A stretch of 64,000 nt of DNA. Source: Methanoculleus bourgensis MS2. Lineage in GTDB: Archaea > Halobacteriota > Methanomicrobia > Methanomicrobiales > Methanoculleaceae. Position numbers and translations under genes: made by a program. Shown here piece after piece: positions 25,951-35,164 of the stretch. The stretch is taken from contig NC_018227.2 of the NCBI RefSeq assembly GCF_000304355.2, forward strand, positions 124,001 through 188,000, read 5' to 3'. Position 1 is the first letter of the stretch, and the number at the start of each line of letters is the position of its first letter. A model generated the notes under the pieces. The model worked only from the letters and a program-made list of their open reading frames with translations, was not told the origin of the DNA and did not search any database.

Positions 25951-27594
25951 ATGATGCCGGGCACCCCCCGCCCGGCGGCGGAAGAGCCCACCTCCCGGGA
26001 GAGGTCCGGTCTCTCCCGCCTCCTGGACCGGACTTGCTTCTTCCGGAAGGGCGTCGAGATCGCGGGCGAGTACGACCCCGCAGTGCACCCCCCTCTCGTG
26101 GAAGCGGCACCTCCCCCGGGCTACGAGGAGCTCGATCGCTACTGGATCACCGCAGGCCTCTCGCTCGCCGTGATCGCCAGGAACACGCAGACGAACCAGG
26201 CCGAATACCTCCTCTTCGAGCCGGTGCTCTCGGAGTTCGAGTACGAGCTCCTCGAACGGCTCTTTGACGACCTCCGCGACGTCCTGATCCTCGATGACCA
26301 CGACATCGCCGCCGATCGCCGGGTGGTCCTCTCCAGGAAGACACAAGGCCTCTTAATGGAGTACGGCCTCGTCCTTGACGACAGGTCGGCCTTCAAGATC
26401 CGCTACTACCTCGAGCGCAACTTCCTCGGCTGGTCGCGCATCGACGCGTTGATGAAAGACCCGCGGATCGAGGATATCTCCTGCGACGGCACCCGGATCC
26501 CGCTCTTCCTCTACCACCGCAGGCACCAGAACATCAAGACGAACATCCTCTTTGACGAACCTGCCTTAAACTCACTTGCGATCACCCTTGCCCAGCGTTC
26601 GGGAAAACATGTCTCCATAGGCAGCCCGCTTGTGGACGCGACCCTCCCCGACGGTTCACGGCTGCAGCTCACCTTTGGCAGCGAGGTCACCACTCGGGGC
26701 ACCTCGTTCACGATCCGGAAGTTCCGCGAAGCGCCGTTCACGCCCGTCGAACTGATGGAGTCCCACACCTTCGACGTCGACCAGCTCGTCTACTTCTGGA
26801 TGGCGATCGAGAACAACAAAAGCCTGCTCTTCGTCGGCGGCACCGCGTCGGGAAAGACCACGTCGCTCAACGCGGTCGCCCTCTTCATCCCGCCGCTTGC
26901 AAAGGTGGTCTCCATCGAGGACACCCGTGAGATCACGCTCTACCATGAGAACTGGGTCGCGACCGTCACGCGCGAGACGGTCTCGGAGGGGCTCGGCGCC
27001 ACCATCGGGATGTTCGACCTCCTCAAGGCCGCGATGCGGCAGCGCCCTGAGTACATTCTGGTCGGTGAGGTCCGGGGAAGCGAAGCCCAGACTCTCTTTC
27101 AGGCGATGAGCACCGGGCACACGACGTTCTCCACCATGCACGCCGGAGGCGTCGACGCGGCGATCCACCGCCTGGAGAACGAACCGCTCAACGTTCCAAG
27201 AAACATGCTCCAGGCGCTCGACGTCATATCCGTCCAGGCGCTCACCCACCGGGGATACGACCGCGTGAGGAGGTGCCGGGAGATCGTCGAGCTCGCCGGG
27301 ATCGACCCCATCACCGGCAGCCTCCAGGTGAACACGGTCTACGAGTACAACCCCGTACCCGACACCTTCACCTACTCGGGACGGTCGCGGATCCTCGGTG
27401 AGATCATGGAATACCGCGGCTGGAGCCGGGCCCGGCTCGACGAAGAGCTCCAGCTCAGGCGTTCCGTCCTTCTTGCGATGCAGAAACAGGGTATCAGGGA
27501 CTACAGGGCGGTCGCCCGGATCGTCCAGGCCTATGCGATCGAGCCTGACCGGGTGCTCGCCTCTCTCGACGACCTCGGCAGGTTGATCGGGTGA
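25951..27594 (+). CDS. Type II/IV secretion-system ATPase (archaeal GspE/TadA/ArlI family)
   Basis: A cytoplasmic hexameric motor ATPase for assembling type IV pilus-like filaments. Family motifs are KDPRIEDISCDG, the Walker A GGTASGKTTS near residue 297, the Asp box YILVGEVRGSEA, the His box TGHTTFSTMHA and a C-terminal region ending RLIG. The N-terminus before GLSRLLDRTCFF is proline-rich and poorly conserved-looking. The start is uncertain: ATG 25951 (547 residues) follows the TATA box at 25779 by about 165 bp; a GTG at 25831 also fits; the ATG at 25750 is before the TATA. It overlaps the platform gene by 4 nt (GTGA). No pilin gene is next to it. Confidence 0.88.
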   Translation: MMPGTPRPAAEEPTSRERSGLSRLLDRTCFFRKGVEIAGEYDPAVHPPLVEAAPPPGYEELDRYWITAGLSLAVIARNTQTNQAEYLLFEPVLSEFEYELLERLFDDLRDVLILDDHDIAADRRVVLSRKTQGLLMEYGLVLDDRSAFKIRYYLERNFLGWSRIDALMKDPRIEDISCDGTRIPLFLYHRRHQNIKTNILFDEPALNSLAITLAQRSGKHVSIGSPLVDATLPDGSRLQLTFGSEVTTRGTSFTIRKFREAPFTPVELMESHTFDVDQLVYFWMAIENNKSLLFVGGTASGKTTSLNAVALFIPPLAKVVSIEDTREITLYHENWVATVTRETVSEGLGATIGMFDLLKAAMRQRPEYILVGEVRGSEAQTLFQAMSTGHTTFSTMHAGGVDAAIHRLENEPLNVPRNMLQALDVISVQALTHRGYDRVRRCREIVELAGIDPITGSLQVNTVYEYNPVPDTFTYSGRSRILGEIMEYRGWSRARLDEELQLRRSVLLAMQKQGIRDYRAVARIVQAYAIEPDRVLASLDDLGRLIG

Positions 27595-29531
27595 TCCTAC
27601 CCGCCTGCACACGGATCCGCCGCCTCATCCGCCGGCTGGTGGAGCGCGACCCCATACGCTACCGGAGCCTCCGCGAAGACCTTGTTGCGGCGAACATGGG
27701 GGTCACCCTCGAGCGCTACCTCCTGCGAACGTTCCTTGTCTCCGGGCTCTTCGGCCTCTTCTGGGCCGTTCTCGCCCTCCTCACGCTGCGGTTTGCAGTC
27801 CTCCCGCAGGTGAGCATCCGGATCTACAACGTATTCGCCATCCGGCTCCCGGCGTTCATGCTGGTGGATCCCATGGTCGGCGTCCTGCAGGTCGTCGCGA
27901 GCGCGGTTGTCTTCATCATTACCGCCTATGCGGGGTCCGTCTTCTTCCTGCGGTATCCGTCCCTCGTAAAGAAGAACCGGGAGACCCGGATCAACCTGCT
28001 GCTCCACCACGCCGTCGCCTACATGTATGCCATGCGCCAGGGCGGAGCGGAGATGATGGCGGTCTTCCGGGCGATCAGCGGGAACTCAGGCGTCTACGGC
28101 GAAGCGGCCCACGAGTTCCGGCGCGTCGTCCGCGACACCGACTACTTCGGCTACGACCAGATCACGGCGCTCCGGCACCTGCAGGAGACGACCCCGTCGG
28201 AGAAACTGCGTGAGTTCACCCAGGACCTCGTCTCCGTGGTCGAGAGCGGGGGAGACATGCTCGCCTTTCTTGATGCCCGGGTCCGCACCTACCAGGAGGA
28301 GGCCCGGTTCGAGCAGAAGGCCTTCCTCTCCACGCTCCAGCTCGTAGCCGAAGCCTACGTGACGCTCTTCGTCGCCGGCCCGCTCTTCATCATCATCGTC
28401 ATGGTGGTCATGGGGTTTATGGGCAGCACGCCTATCCTGCAGCTCTCGGTCATCATCTACCTCCTGGTCCCGGTCGGGTCGCTCTTCTTCATCCTCTTTC
28501 TTGATGCGATCTCGATCAAGACCGAGGGGATCGAGCGGTATACCGAGGCGCGTTGGCTCAACGAGTTCGATGACGTCCCGGTCGAAGAGCGGACCGGCGA
28601 CGAACCGCTGGTCCGGCAGTTGCAGTACTACGACCGCGTCCGCAACCTCCGCGCCTTCCTGCGCCACCCCCTCCGGGCGTTCCTCGTCGAACCGAACCGG
28701 ACGTTCTACGTGACGGTGCCGATCGCGCTCGCGTACGTCCTCCTCGCCTTCCTCGCGACCCCGGCCTACACCGACGTCGAGGTCCTGATAGACGTCCTCG
28801 ACGACCACTTGGTCGTTGCGCTGCTTGTCATCCTCGTCCCGTTCGGCATCTTCCACGGATCCTGGCAGAAGACGGTGATGGAGCTTGAGGCGGCCATCCC
28901 CGAGTTCCTCAACCGCCTCTCCGGGATAAACCAGGTGGGCCTGACCCTCGCGCAGGCGATCACGATCGTGGTAAGGGCGGATCTCGGGGTGCTGACCTAC
29001 GAGATCCGGAAGATCAAGCGCGACATCGAGTGGGGCGCGAGCGTCCAGGACGCGCTTGTCCGGTTCGAGGAGCGGATACGCACCCCCACCATCGCCCGGG
29101 CGGTCACCCTGATCACGACGGCGAGCCGGATGACCGGGGGTATCGGCGACGTCCTGAACATCGCTGCCCGCGACGCCGCGATGTCGGAGACCCTCAAGCG
29201 CGAGAGGCGGGCGGAGATGTTCATCTACGTCACCATCGTCTACCTGGTCTTCATCGTCTTCCTCTTCGTCGTGGCTGTCATCGACGCCCAGTTCCTCTCT
29301 GTGCTCGCGGGGGTCGACGCCCTTGCTCCCGGCAGCATGCCCGGCGGGCTGTCGTTCGGGAACACCCCCATCGCGACGTTCGAGCGCCTCCTCTACCACG
29401 CATGTCTCATCCAGGCGTTCTTCTCGGGCCTGATCGCCGGCGCGATGGGAGAGGCCTCGCTCCGGGCCGGCGTCAAACACGCTGCCGTGATGATCATCAT
29501 CGCGTTTGTGGTGTTCAACGTCTTCCTGTAG
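27591..29531 (+). CDS. Type II secretion F/TadC/ArlJ-like membrane platform
   Basis: A 646-residue polytopic membrane protein, the platform partner of the ATPase. It has two T2SSF-type blocks, each with a soluble helical core (LLLHHAVAYMYAMRQGGAEMM in the first; AAIPEFLNRLSGINQVGLTL in the second) and hydrophobic segments, plus about eight transmembrane helices. The double domain arrangement is common in archaea. GTG 27591 overlaps the ATPase stop, deciding the start. The C-terminal helix (HAAVMIIIAFVVFNVFL) ends the protein. The pilin and prepilin peptidase that would complete the system are not in the window. Confidence 0.87.
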   Translation: MILPACTRIRRLIRRLVERDPIRYRSLREDLVAANMGVTLERYLLRTFLVSGLFGLFWAVLALLTLRFAVLPQVSIRIYNVFAIRLPAFMLVDPMVGVLQVVASAVVFIITAYAGSVFFLRYPSLVKKNRETRINLLLHHAVAYMYAMRQGGAEMMAVFRAISGNSGVYGEAAHEFRRVVRDTDYFGYDQITALRHLQETTPSEKLREFTQDLVSVVESGGDMLAFLDARVRTYQEEARFEQKAFLSTLQLVAEAYVTLFVAGPLFIIIVMVVMGFMGSTPILQLSVIIYLLVPVGSLFFILFLDAISIKTEGIERYTEARWLNEFDDVPVEERTGDEPLVRQLQYYDRVRNLRAFLRHPLRAFLVEPNRTFYVTVPIALAYVLLAFLATPAYTDVEVLIDVLDDHLVVALLVILVPFGIFHGSWQKTVMELEAAIPEFLNRLSGINQVGLTLAQAITIVVRADLGVLTYEIRKIKRDIEWGASVQDALVRFEERIRTPTIARAVTLITTASRMTGGIGDVLNIAARDAAMSETLKRERRAEMFIYVTIVYLVFIVFLFVVAVIDAQFLSVLAGVDALAPGSMPGGLSFGNTPIATFERLLYHACLIQAFFSGLIAGAMGEASLRAGVKHAAVMIIIAFVVFNVFL

Positions 29532-29579
29532 GGCCGGGCTACCGCCGGTTGCACGCGCCCTTGCAGGGCTCTACTGGAT

Positions 29580-29730
29580 CGTTGCATCTCATATTTCCAC
29601 ACAATTGTTGCGTGAGTTTTCGGTGTGGGATAATGATAGGGTCTCACGCGAAGGACGCGAAACCTTGACGGGAAGTCGATGGTTTGACTTTCGGCTGGCT
29701 CCCTCAAAGATGTTAGCGAAGTACTGAGCC
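29580..29730. repeat. Dispersed repeat fragment, copy 4 (gap 29532-29941)
   Basis: GCATCTCATATTTCCACACAATTGTTGCGTGAG near 29583-29615 (as GCATCTCATATTTCC, then GTTGCGTGAG) is the 5' end of the dispersed unit, seen also at 54.67 and, reversed, at 61.42 kb. A half palindrome TCTCACGCGAAGGACGCG is at about 29641. TTAGCGAAGTACTG near 29712 repeats the motif at about 4097. The rest (29730-29895) has no gene and no recognised RNA. Confidence 0.6.
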
Positions 29731-29898
29731 CGGAACCTCTCGTCGCACCCCGAAGGCCCGGGATTGCAACTAACGCGTTGTCCCTCTCAGGGAGGTGCGT
29801 AGCCGAACCATGGTCCTGCGTATCCGACGATCCCGGGAAACGCTCACAGAGCCAGGAATCGTGCCCCACCGGTCTCTTCCCGGGCCGCCACGATAGAG

Positions 29899-29905
29899 TT
29901 TTATA
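29899..29905 (+). promoter_or_regulatory. TATA box of the zinc-ribbon/30078 gene pair
   Basis: TTTTATA about 40 bp before the zinc-ribbon ATG, with GGTGAT (29932-29937) as its ribosome site. Confidence 0.6.
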
Positions 29906-29941
29906 CCCTCCCCTCCAGATATCTCACCTGGTGATAAGCCC

Positions 29942-30094
29942 ATGTGTACAGTCGGTGGACCTGTCGATATCGAGTTTAATGAGCGGGTGAAGGGCAAGAA
30001 TTACCGCTGCAAAGAGTGCGGCGAACGGTTTAAGGGCATCGGAAAGCGGCCCATGTGTCCAAGCTGCCAGTCGGAAGATGTCGAAGAAGCCTGA
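29942..30094 (+). CDS. Small zinc-ribbon protein (50 residues)
   Basis: Starts MCTVGGPVDIEFNERVKGK and has two CxxC pairs (YRCKECGERF and RPMCPSCQS), which make a four-cysteine zinc ribbon. It is preceded by a TATA box and GGTGAT ribosome site. The stop overlaps the next gene by 17 nt, and the frames differ. The short C-terminus is acidic (EDVEEA). It may be a DNA- or RNA-binding regulator of the downstream gene; no specific family was recognised. Confidence 0.75.
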   Translation: MCTVGGPVDIEFNERVKGKNYRCKECGERFKGIGKRPMCPSCQSEDVEEA

Positions 30095-30614
30095 GGGTGG
30101 CGGTTCCCCGGATTCCCCCTCCGGGACGGGCGGGACAACCGTCCCCCTCGGGGAAGAACTCCTGCTCATCAGGGGAAAAGACTCTTTTCTGCTCGTGGGG
30201 AAGGCCGGTTCACGGTTTGTGCTCTGCATCGAGACCCCAGACGACGAGTACTGCCAGGCAGTCGACCCCGACGACCTAGTCGTTGTCTCCATGCCGGAAG
30301 GCGGCCCGGTCGGGCAGGCACGCATGATGCTTGAGCTGGTCAGACAATACCACATCCCGCTCGTCGTCCTCCCAAAAGATCATCCAGGGTCAAGGCGGCT
30401 CTCGATGGTTGTCTCGGTCGCGCCGGAGATCCTGCTCGCCTGCGACATCCGGCGTGGAACCCACCCTGAGCAGCACCTCCTCTGCTCGTCGGCGGAGCTC
30501 TCCGGACTCTCACTTGCCGGGGTTCCCGGCGGCGTTACGATGAAACGCCTGCCTCCCGGGGTGGCGATAGAGCACGTAATTCCTGAAAATTACTCAGCGG
30601 ACAAACAACAATAA
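30078..30614 (+). CDS. Conserved-looking hypothetical protein
   Basis: A 178-residue soluble protein, beginning inside the zinc-ribbon gene with no strong ribosome site of its own, so translation is probably coupled. It has a Gly/Ser/Pro-rich N-terminus, then an alpha/beta region (GKDSFLLVGKAGSRFVLCIET, LVVVSMPEGG, MLELVRQYHIPLVVLPKDHP, LLACDIRRGTHPEQHLLCSS). The stretch GTHPEQHLLCS is the most distinctive feature. I do not recognise it. It ends about 50 bp before ahaH, and a TATA box for the ATPase operon lies in between. Confidence 0.7.
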   Translation: MSKKPEGGGSPDSPSGTGGTTVPLGEELLLIRGKDSFLLVGKAGSRFVLCIETPDDEYCQAVDPDDLVVVSMPEGGPVGQARMMLELVRQYHIPLVVLPKDHPGSRRLSMVVSVAPEILLACDIRRGTHPEQHLLCSSAELSGLSLAGVPGGVTMKRLPPGVAIEHVIPENYSADKQQ

Positions 30615-30620
30615 ATATAT
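30613..30620 (+). promoter_or_regulatory. TATA box of the A-ATPase operon
   Basis: AAATATAT, about 50 bp upstream of the ahaH ATG (30666), with a strong AAGGAGG ribosome site at 30654-30660. The alternative ATG at 30642 would be almost at the transcription start. Confidence 0.6.
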
Positions 30621-30665
30621 GCTTATTTTCATCAAATATTCATGAGCCGTGAGAAGGAGGGTTTG

Positions 30666-30995
30666 ATGAAGACCGATGTCCTGAAAAGCATCAGGGAGAC
30701 TGAAGAAGAGTATCAGGTAATGATCCGTGATGCGCAGGCTGAGAGGAAGAAGAGCCTCTCCGATGCCGAACTGGAGGCTGAAAACCTGGTCCGGAAGGCA
30801 CAGAAAGATGCCGAGGATTACAGGAATCAGCGTCTTACAGAGGCACGAGCCGAGGCGCAGAACAGGTACGCAGAGATTGTCAGGGAGGGTGAAGCGCGCG
30901 CAGAAGCGCTGAAAGCACAGGGAAGCAGAAACCAGGCAAAAGCTGTAGACTTTATTGTTTCTCGATTTAAGGAGCAGCTGCATGTTAAGGCCTGA
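30666..30995 (+). CDS. ahaH: A-type ATP synthase subunit H
   Basis: A 109-residue, highly charged coiled-coil protein (MKTDVLKSIRETEEEYQVMI, then ERKKSLSDAELEAENLVRKAQKDA) that forms the peripheral stalk with subunit E. ATG 30666 has AAGGAGG 5 nt upstream, so it is preferred over the ATG at 30642. It is the first gene of the ATP synthase operon and overlaps ahaI by 14 nt. The whole sequence is predicted to be helical with a heptad-like spacing. Confidence 0.88.
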   Translation: MKTDVLKSIRETEEEYQVMIRDAQAERKKSLSDAELEAENLVRKAQKDAEDYRNQRLTEARAEAQNRYAEIVREGEARAEALKAQGSRNQAKAVDFIVSRFKEQLHVKA

Positions 30996-32946
30996 ACAGA
31001 TGCGCCGGTTGCTCATCGCGGCCCCGAAGGGTGAGATCGACACCATCATCAGGGAACTCTACCGGCACAACGTCTATCATATCGAAGACTTTGTGCCGGA
31101 GAGCGAGTCTCCTGAGGAGTTATCGATCGGCCACCCGCTCCCGGGAGCAAGCGATGCAGCTTCGGCGCTCATCGATGTCAGGGCCATTGAGAAGGCGTGC
31201 GGGATAGAGCCCGATAACGTCGAAGTCAGAGAAAAGATTCCCGCATCGAAGGTCAGGGCGATGATCCAGACGGATCTTCCCGCCATCCAGAAGACGGTGA
31301 AAGACCTCGTCGCAAAACGTTCGGATCTTGAAGCGTGTCAGAAAAAGTATGAGCAGCGGTTGAAGGAACTTGAACCCTTCGTCGCTTTCCCGCTGGACCT
31401 GGAATCCTACCGCGGGTATTCGTGGTTTACCGTCTTTACCGGGCATATCACGCACGACGTATCCATCGACGTCCCCCACGAGAAATACTTTTCCGACCAG
31501 GTGGACGGCAACATGATCGTCGTCGTGGTGCAGAACGAGCACCGCGAGGAGGTCGAGCGGACGCTTCTCGATGCCGGGTTCCAGGCGGTCCCGGTTCCGG
31601 AAGAGAGCGGGACTCCGGCAGACAACCTGAAGGCTCATGCCGAAAAGGTCCGGAAGGCCAGCGAAGGGATCGCTCAGATCAACAAGGATATTGAAAAGAT
31701 CCGGGACAGGCACACCGACTTTCTGGTAGCATGCGATGAACTACTCACGGCTGACGTAGAGCGGGCGGAAGCCCCGTTGCGGTTTGCTACCACGGAAGAG
31801 ACCTTCATCACCGAAGGATGGGTGCCTGACGACCAGGCGGCGAGTATCCAGGAAGCGTTGAAGAAGGCAACCGGCGATCGGATCTACATTCAGGAACTGG
31901 AGATCGAAGACGATGCCAGGGTCCCGGTGGAGTACGAGAACCCAACGTTCGCGACACCGACCCAGGTGCTCATGGATATCTACGCGCGGCCCCGTTACTC
32001 AGAGGTCGACCCGACACTGATGGTGGCCGTCGTGTTTCCCATCTTCTTCGGCCTGATCCTCGGTGATGTGGGTTACGGAGCAATCCTGCTTGCTCTGAGT
32101 CTGGGCCTGCGGAAGATCGTGAAAGGGGACACCGGGAGGATGCTTCTCAAGGTGCTCAGCTACGCAAGCATATCAAGCATCATATTCGGGATCCTCTACA
32201 GCGAGATCTTCGGAGCAGCTCTCCCGTGGCCGGCGCTGATCTTCTCCCGGCACCTCAACATCGGAGGAGCTGCGGGCGGTCATGGGCCACAGGTCACCGA
32301 ACTCATGGTCCTCGCTATCTGGATCGGTATTCTGCACATCACGCTCGGGCGCATTCTCGGTATGGCCAACGCACGGAAACTCTACCGCGGAAAGCACGCG
32401 ACAAAGGCGGCGATAGCCAATGCCGGGTGGCTCGGGACGATGTGGGGAATTCTCCTCATGATCTGGGGATTCTATGCCATCCCGATGATGCCCGACCTGA
32501 CGGGTCTTCCCGTCGTCGCTATGGGGTTAAATGTTGCCGCAATGCTGGGGGTTGTCCTCCTGGTGGCAGGCATCCTTGCGATCGCTCAGGAGAACCCGCT
32601 TGAACTCGTCGAGATCCCGACGATCATCAGTCACGTATTATCATACGCCCGTCTTGTGGCGGTGGGCCTGTCTTCGGTCGCTATCGCGATGGTGGTCAAC
32701 TACATCGCGATCGGCATGATAATTGAGCCCCAGCTTGAAGCGATCACACCGGTTGGCGTGATCATCATCATTATGGGCATTCTCGTCCTCCTGATGGGGC
32801 ACGCGCTGAACACGGCACTTGGTCTCCTTGGGGGCGGTCTGCACTCGATTCGTCTTCACTATGTTGAGTTCTTCACCAAGTTCTACAAAGGTGGAGGCAA
32901 GAAGTACAACCCGTTTGGAATGAAACCTAAGTTTACGGAGGAATAA
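30982..32946 (+). CDS. ahaI: A-type ATP synthase membrane subunit I
   Basis: A 654-residue subunit: a soluble N-terminal half (MLRPEQMRRLLIAAPKGEID) with coiled-coil segments, and a C-terminal membrane half with about seven to eight helices (VAVVFPIFFGLILGDVGYGAILL; RLVAVGLSSVAIAMVVNYI). It forms the stator ion channel with the K ring. The helix region HVLSYARLVAVGLS carries the conserved arginine needed for ion passage. ATG 30982 is preceded by AAGGAGC. It ends 4 nt before ahaK. Confidence 0.93.
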   Translation: MLRPEQMRRLLIAAPKGEIDTIIRELYRHNVYHIEDFVPESESPEELSIGHPLPGASDAASALIDVRAIEKACGIEPDNVEVREKIPASKVRAMIQTDLPAIQKTVKDLVAKRSDLEACQKKYEQRLKELEPFVAFPLDLESYRGYSWFTVFTGHITHDVSIDVPHEKYFSDQVDGNMIVVVVQNEHREEVERTLLDAGFQAVPVPEESGTPADNLKAHAEKVRKASEGIAQINKDIEKIRDRHTDFLVACDELLTADVERAEAPLRFATTEETFITEGWVPDDQAASIQEALKKATGDRIYIQELEIEDDARVPVEYENPTFATPTQVLMDIYARPRYSEVDPTLMVAVVFPIFFGLILGDVGYGAILLALSLGLRKIVKGDTGRMLLKVLSYASISSIIFGILYSEIFGAALPWPALIFSRHLNIGGAAGGHGPQVTELMVLAIWIGILHITLGRILGMANARKLYRGKHATKAAIANAGWLGTMWGILLMIWGFYAIPMMPDLTGLPVVAMGLNVAAMLGVVLLVAGILAIAQENPLELVEIPTIISHVLSYARLVAVGLSSVAIAMVVNYIAIGMIIEPQLEAITPVGVIIIIMGILVLLMGHALNTALGLLGGGLHSIRLHYVEFFTKFYKGGGKKYNPFGMKPKFTEE

Positions 32947-32950
32947 AGAA

Positions 32951-33199
32951 ATGGTAGATGTTGGTATGACTCTTGAAATGGTAGAAGCATCGCAGATGGG
33001 AATGAAAGCGCTCGGCGCAGGCCTCGCTGTCGGCCTTACCGGCATCGGATCCGGTCTTGCAGAGATGACGATCGGCTCCGCTGCAGTCGGGGCGACGGCT
33101 GAGAACCGCGATATGTTCGGTCTGGCACTGCTCCTGACTGTTATTCCCGAAACCATCGTCATCTTCGGTCTTGTGGTCGCTCTGCTGCTTCTGTTCTGA
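32951..33199 (+). CDS. ahaK: A-type ATP synthase proteolipid subunit K
   Basis: An 82-residue subunit of the rotor ring, with one hairpin of two hydrophobic helices (LGAGLAVGLTGIGSGLAEMTIG and MFGLALLLTVIPETIVIFGLVVALLLLF). The ion-carrying glutamate is Glu67 in IPETIV. A single hairpin, rather than the multiple hairpins seen in some other methanogens, is the simplest form. Whether it carries protons or sodium cannot be settled here. It sits between I and E. Confidence 0.93.
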   Translation: MVDVGMTLEMVEASQMGMKALGAGLAVGLTGIGSGLAEMTIGSAAVGATAENRDMFGLALLLTVIPETIVIFGLVVALLLLF

Positions 33200-33210
33200 T
33201 GGAGCGAACC

Positions 33211-33789
33211 ATGGGACTCGAAGCAGTCATCAGAGAGATCCAGGAGAAAGGGCGAAAGGAGGCCGAAGAGGTCCGGAAAGAGACCAGGGCCGATGTTGAA
33301 GAGATCCTCCGGGATGCACAGACCAAGGCTGCCGGGATCAAGATGGCAGCCGAAGAGGAAGCAGACCGGACGGCCACTCACATCATCAATCAGGAGGTCT
33401 CAGCAGCGAACCTCGTCGTCAAACGGCAGGTCTTAAACGCCCAGAAGACACTCCTGGATCAGGTCTATTCGGCCTCGCTCGCTGCTGTCGGTGATCTGCC
33501 TGCCGAGTTCCACAAGAAGGCGCTCACGGAACTGCTGAAGAAGGTGGCAGGGGAGATCAAAGAGGGTATCGTGCACGCGAATGAGCGGGATACTCCGGTT
33601 GTCAAAGAGATTATCTCCGGGCAAAAGACCCTCTCGGGCTACACCGTGGGTGCGCCGGTTGAGATACCCGGGGGTATCATCGTCGAGAGCACCGACGGCG
33701 AGTTGAAGATCGATTACAGTTACCGCACGTTCCTGGATGAAATCTGGGAATCCGGCCTGAAGGATGCGTCAGATATCCTGTTTACATGA
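33211..33789 (+). CDS. atpE: A-type ATP synthase subunit E
   Basis: A 192-residue peripheral-stalk subunit with a charged N-terminal helix (MGLEAVIREIQEKGRKEAEEV) and a globular C-terminus containing the stretch GGIIVESTDGELKIDYSYRT, which is typical of AtpE. I chose ATG 33211, after GGAGCGAACC; the longer frame start 33199 lies at the end of ahaK. It follows ahaK closely, 12 nt from its stop. Confidence 0.92.
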   Translation: MGLEAVIREIQEKGRKEAEEVRKETRADVEEILRDAQTKAAGIKMAAEEEADRTATHIINQEVSAANLVVKRQVLNAQKTLLDQVYSASLAAVGDLPAEFHKKALTELLKKVAGEIKEGIVHANERDTPVVKEIISGQKTLSGYTVGAPVEIPGGIIVESTDGELKIDYSYRTFLDEIWESGLKDASDILFT

Positions 33790-33801
33790 GGAGGTTCATA
33801 C

Positions 33802-34860
33802 ATGGCAGGGATTAGTGGCGGATTAGCGACCAACTACATCTACGCCTGCACCCGCATGCGCGTACGGAGGTCACGGCTGATACCGCGCGAGGACTATCTC
33901 CGGATGCTGAATATGAGCCTGCCTGAGATTACTCGGTTCATCGGCGATACCTATTACCGGTCTGAGATCGATGAACTCGGTACCTCCTTCTCCGGTATCA
34001 ACCTCGTCGAGGTGGCCCTGAGCTGGAACCTCGCCAAGGAGTACCAGAATATCCTGGAGCTTGTGCCCGGGGAACTGAAGCATTTTACCGCCAGTTACCT
34101 GCGCCGCTGGGATATCCAGAACGTCGTCACCATCCTGCGCGGTAAGATGCAGGAGGTGCAGCCTGGTAAGATCAAGGAGGTTCTGGTCCCGGCCGGGAGG
34201 CTGGATAAGGTCGCTCTCGACCGTCTCCTCACCGAAGAGTCGCCGGAACGGGTTGTCGAGGCGCTTAAGGGTGAGCAGATCTACCCGGTCCTTGAACAGG
34301 AACTCCCCGGCGCGATAGAGACGGGATCGTTTGCCCACCTGGAGAACGAGCTCTACAAGGGCTACTACGCGCGGCTCATCGCCGATGCCCGGGAAGGCAT
34401 CAAGGGAGGGAAGGTGTTCCTGAAGTACATCGAGCTCGAGATCGATATCAGGAACATCCAGAACCTCTTCCGGCTCAGGGCCGGGCATGTCCATGAGGAT
34501 GTGCGGGAACTGATGATCCCCGGCGGCTCGTTCCCGGTTGAGGAACTGCAGCGACTCTCGGGGCTTGAAGACCGGGATGAGTTCATCGACGCCTTAAAGA
34601 GGCGGGTGAAGGCGCTCCCGCTCTTAAACGCGCTCGAGGCCATCCGGGGCAAGACCGCCCTCCACGAGATCGAGGTTGCGCTGACCCGGGTCCAGCTGGA
34701 CCAGATGGAGAGGATGTCGAAACGGTATCCGTTCTCGGTCCTCCCGGTCCTCGTTTACCTGGAAGAGAAGAAGTACGAGGTTGCGAACCTTCGTGCCCTC
34801 GCCCGGGGCAGGGAAGCCAACCTCCCCGGTGAGCGGTTACAGGGATACCTGGTGATATAG
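33802..34860 (+). CDS. atpC: A-type ATP synthase subunit C
   Basis: A 352-residue central-stalk/rotor adapter protein linking the K ring to D and F. The family pattern is seen in [16 protein letters not shown] at the start, [37 protein letters not shown] and the end [18 protein letters not shown]. The ATG at 33802 has GAGG upstream. It precedes atpF by 1 nt. The protein is soluble with three repeated helical units. Confidence 0.93.
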   Translation: MAGISGGLATNYIYACTRMRVRRSRLIPREDYLRMLNMSLPEITRFIGDTYYRSEIDELGTSFSGINLVEVALSWNLAKEYQNILELVPGELKHFTASYLRRWDIQNVVTILRGKMQEVQPGKIKEVLVPAGRLDKVALDRLLTEESPERVVEALKGEQIYPVLEQELPGAIETGSFAHLENELYKGYYARLIADAREGIKGGKVFLKYIELEIDIRNIQNLFRLRAGHVHEDVRELMIPGGSFPVEELQRLSGLEDRDEFIDALKRRVKALPLLNALEAIRGKTALHEIEVALTRVQLDQMERMSKRYPFSVLPVLVYLEEKKYEVANLRALARGREANLPGERLQGYLVI

Positions 34861-34861
34861 A

Positions 34862-35164
34862 ATGGAGATCGCAGTTGTCGGTACCGATGAATTCATCCTC
34901 GGTTTCCGGCTCGCAGGGGTCAGGAAGACCTATGCGGCCGAGACCGACGAGCGGCTGGTCGAGCAGATCAACCAGGTGCTTGAGGACACGGACGTCGGCA
35001 TTCTCGTGCTGAAGGGCAGCGACATGGAGCGGATCCCCTTGCGGCTTCGCACCACCCTCGAGAACTCTGTCAAGCCGACGGTGATCGCCATCGGCGGAGA
35101 GGAGGGCGGCCTGTCGATGAGAGAGAGAATCAAGAGATCGGTGGGTGTTGATCTGTGGAAGTAA
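34862..35164 (+). CDS. atpF: A-type ATP synthase subunit F
   Basis: A 100-residue central-stalk protein ([20 protein letters not shown], then [16 protein letters not shown]) with the Rossmann-like fold of subunit F, coupling rotation to the A3B3 head. The last codons overlap atpA by one base (TAATG). Confidence 0.92.
   Translation: MEIAVVGTDEFILGFRLAGVRKTYAAETDERLVEQINQVLEDTDVGILVLKGSDMERIPLRLRTTLENSVKPTVIAIGGEEGGLSMRERIKRSVGVDLWK

Noticed and set aside
29730-29895. Possible structured RNA (RNase P or SRP RNA) before the zinc-ribbon gene
   Set aside because: None of the conserved helices or loop motifs I know for these RNAs could be found; only ordinary GC-rich sequence.
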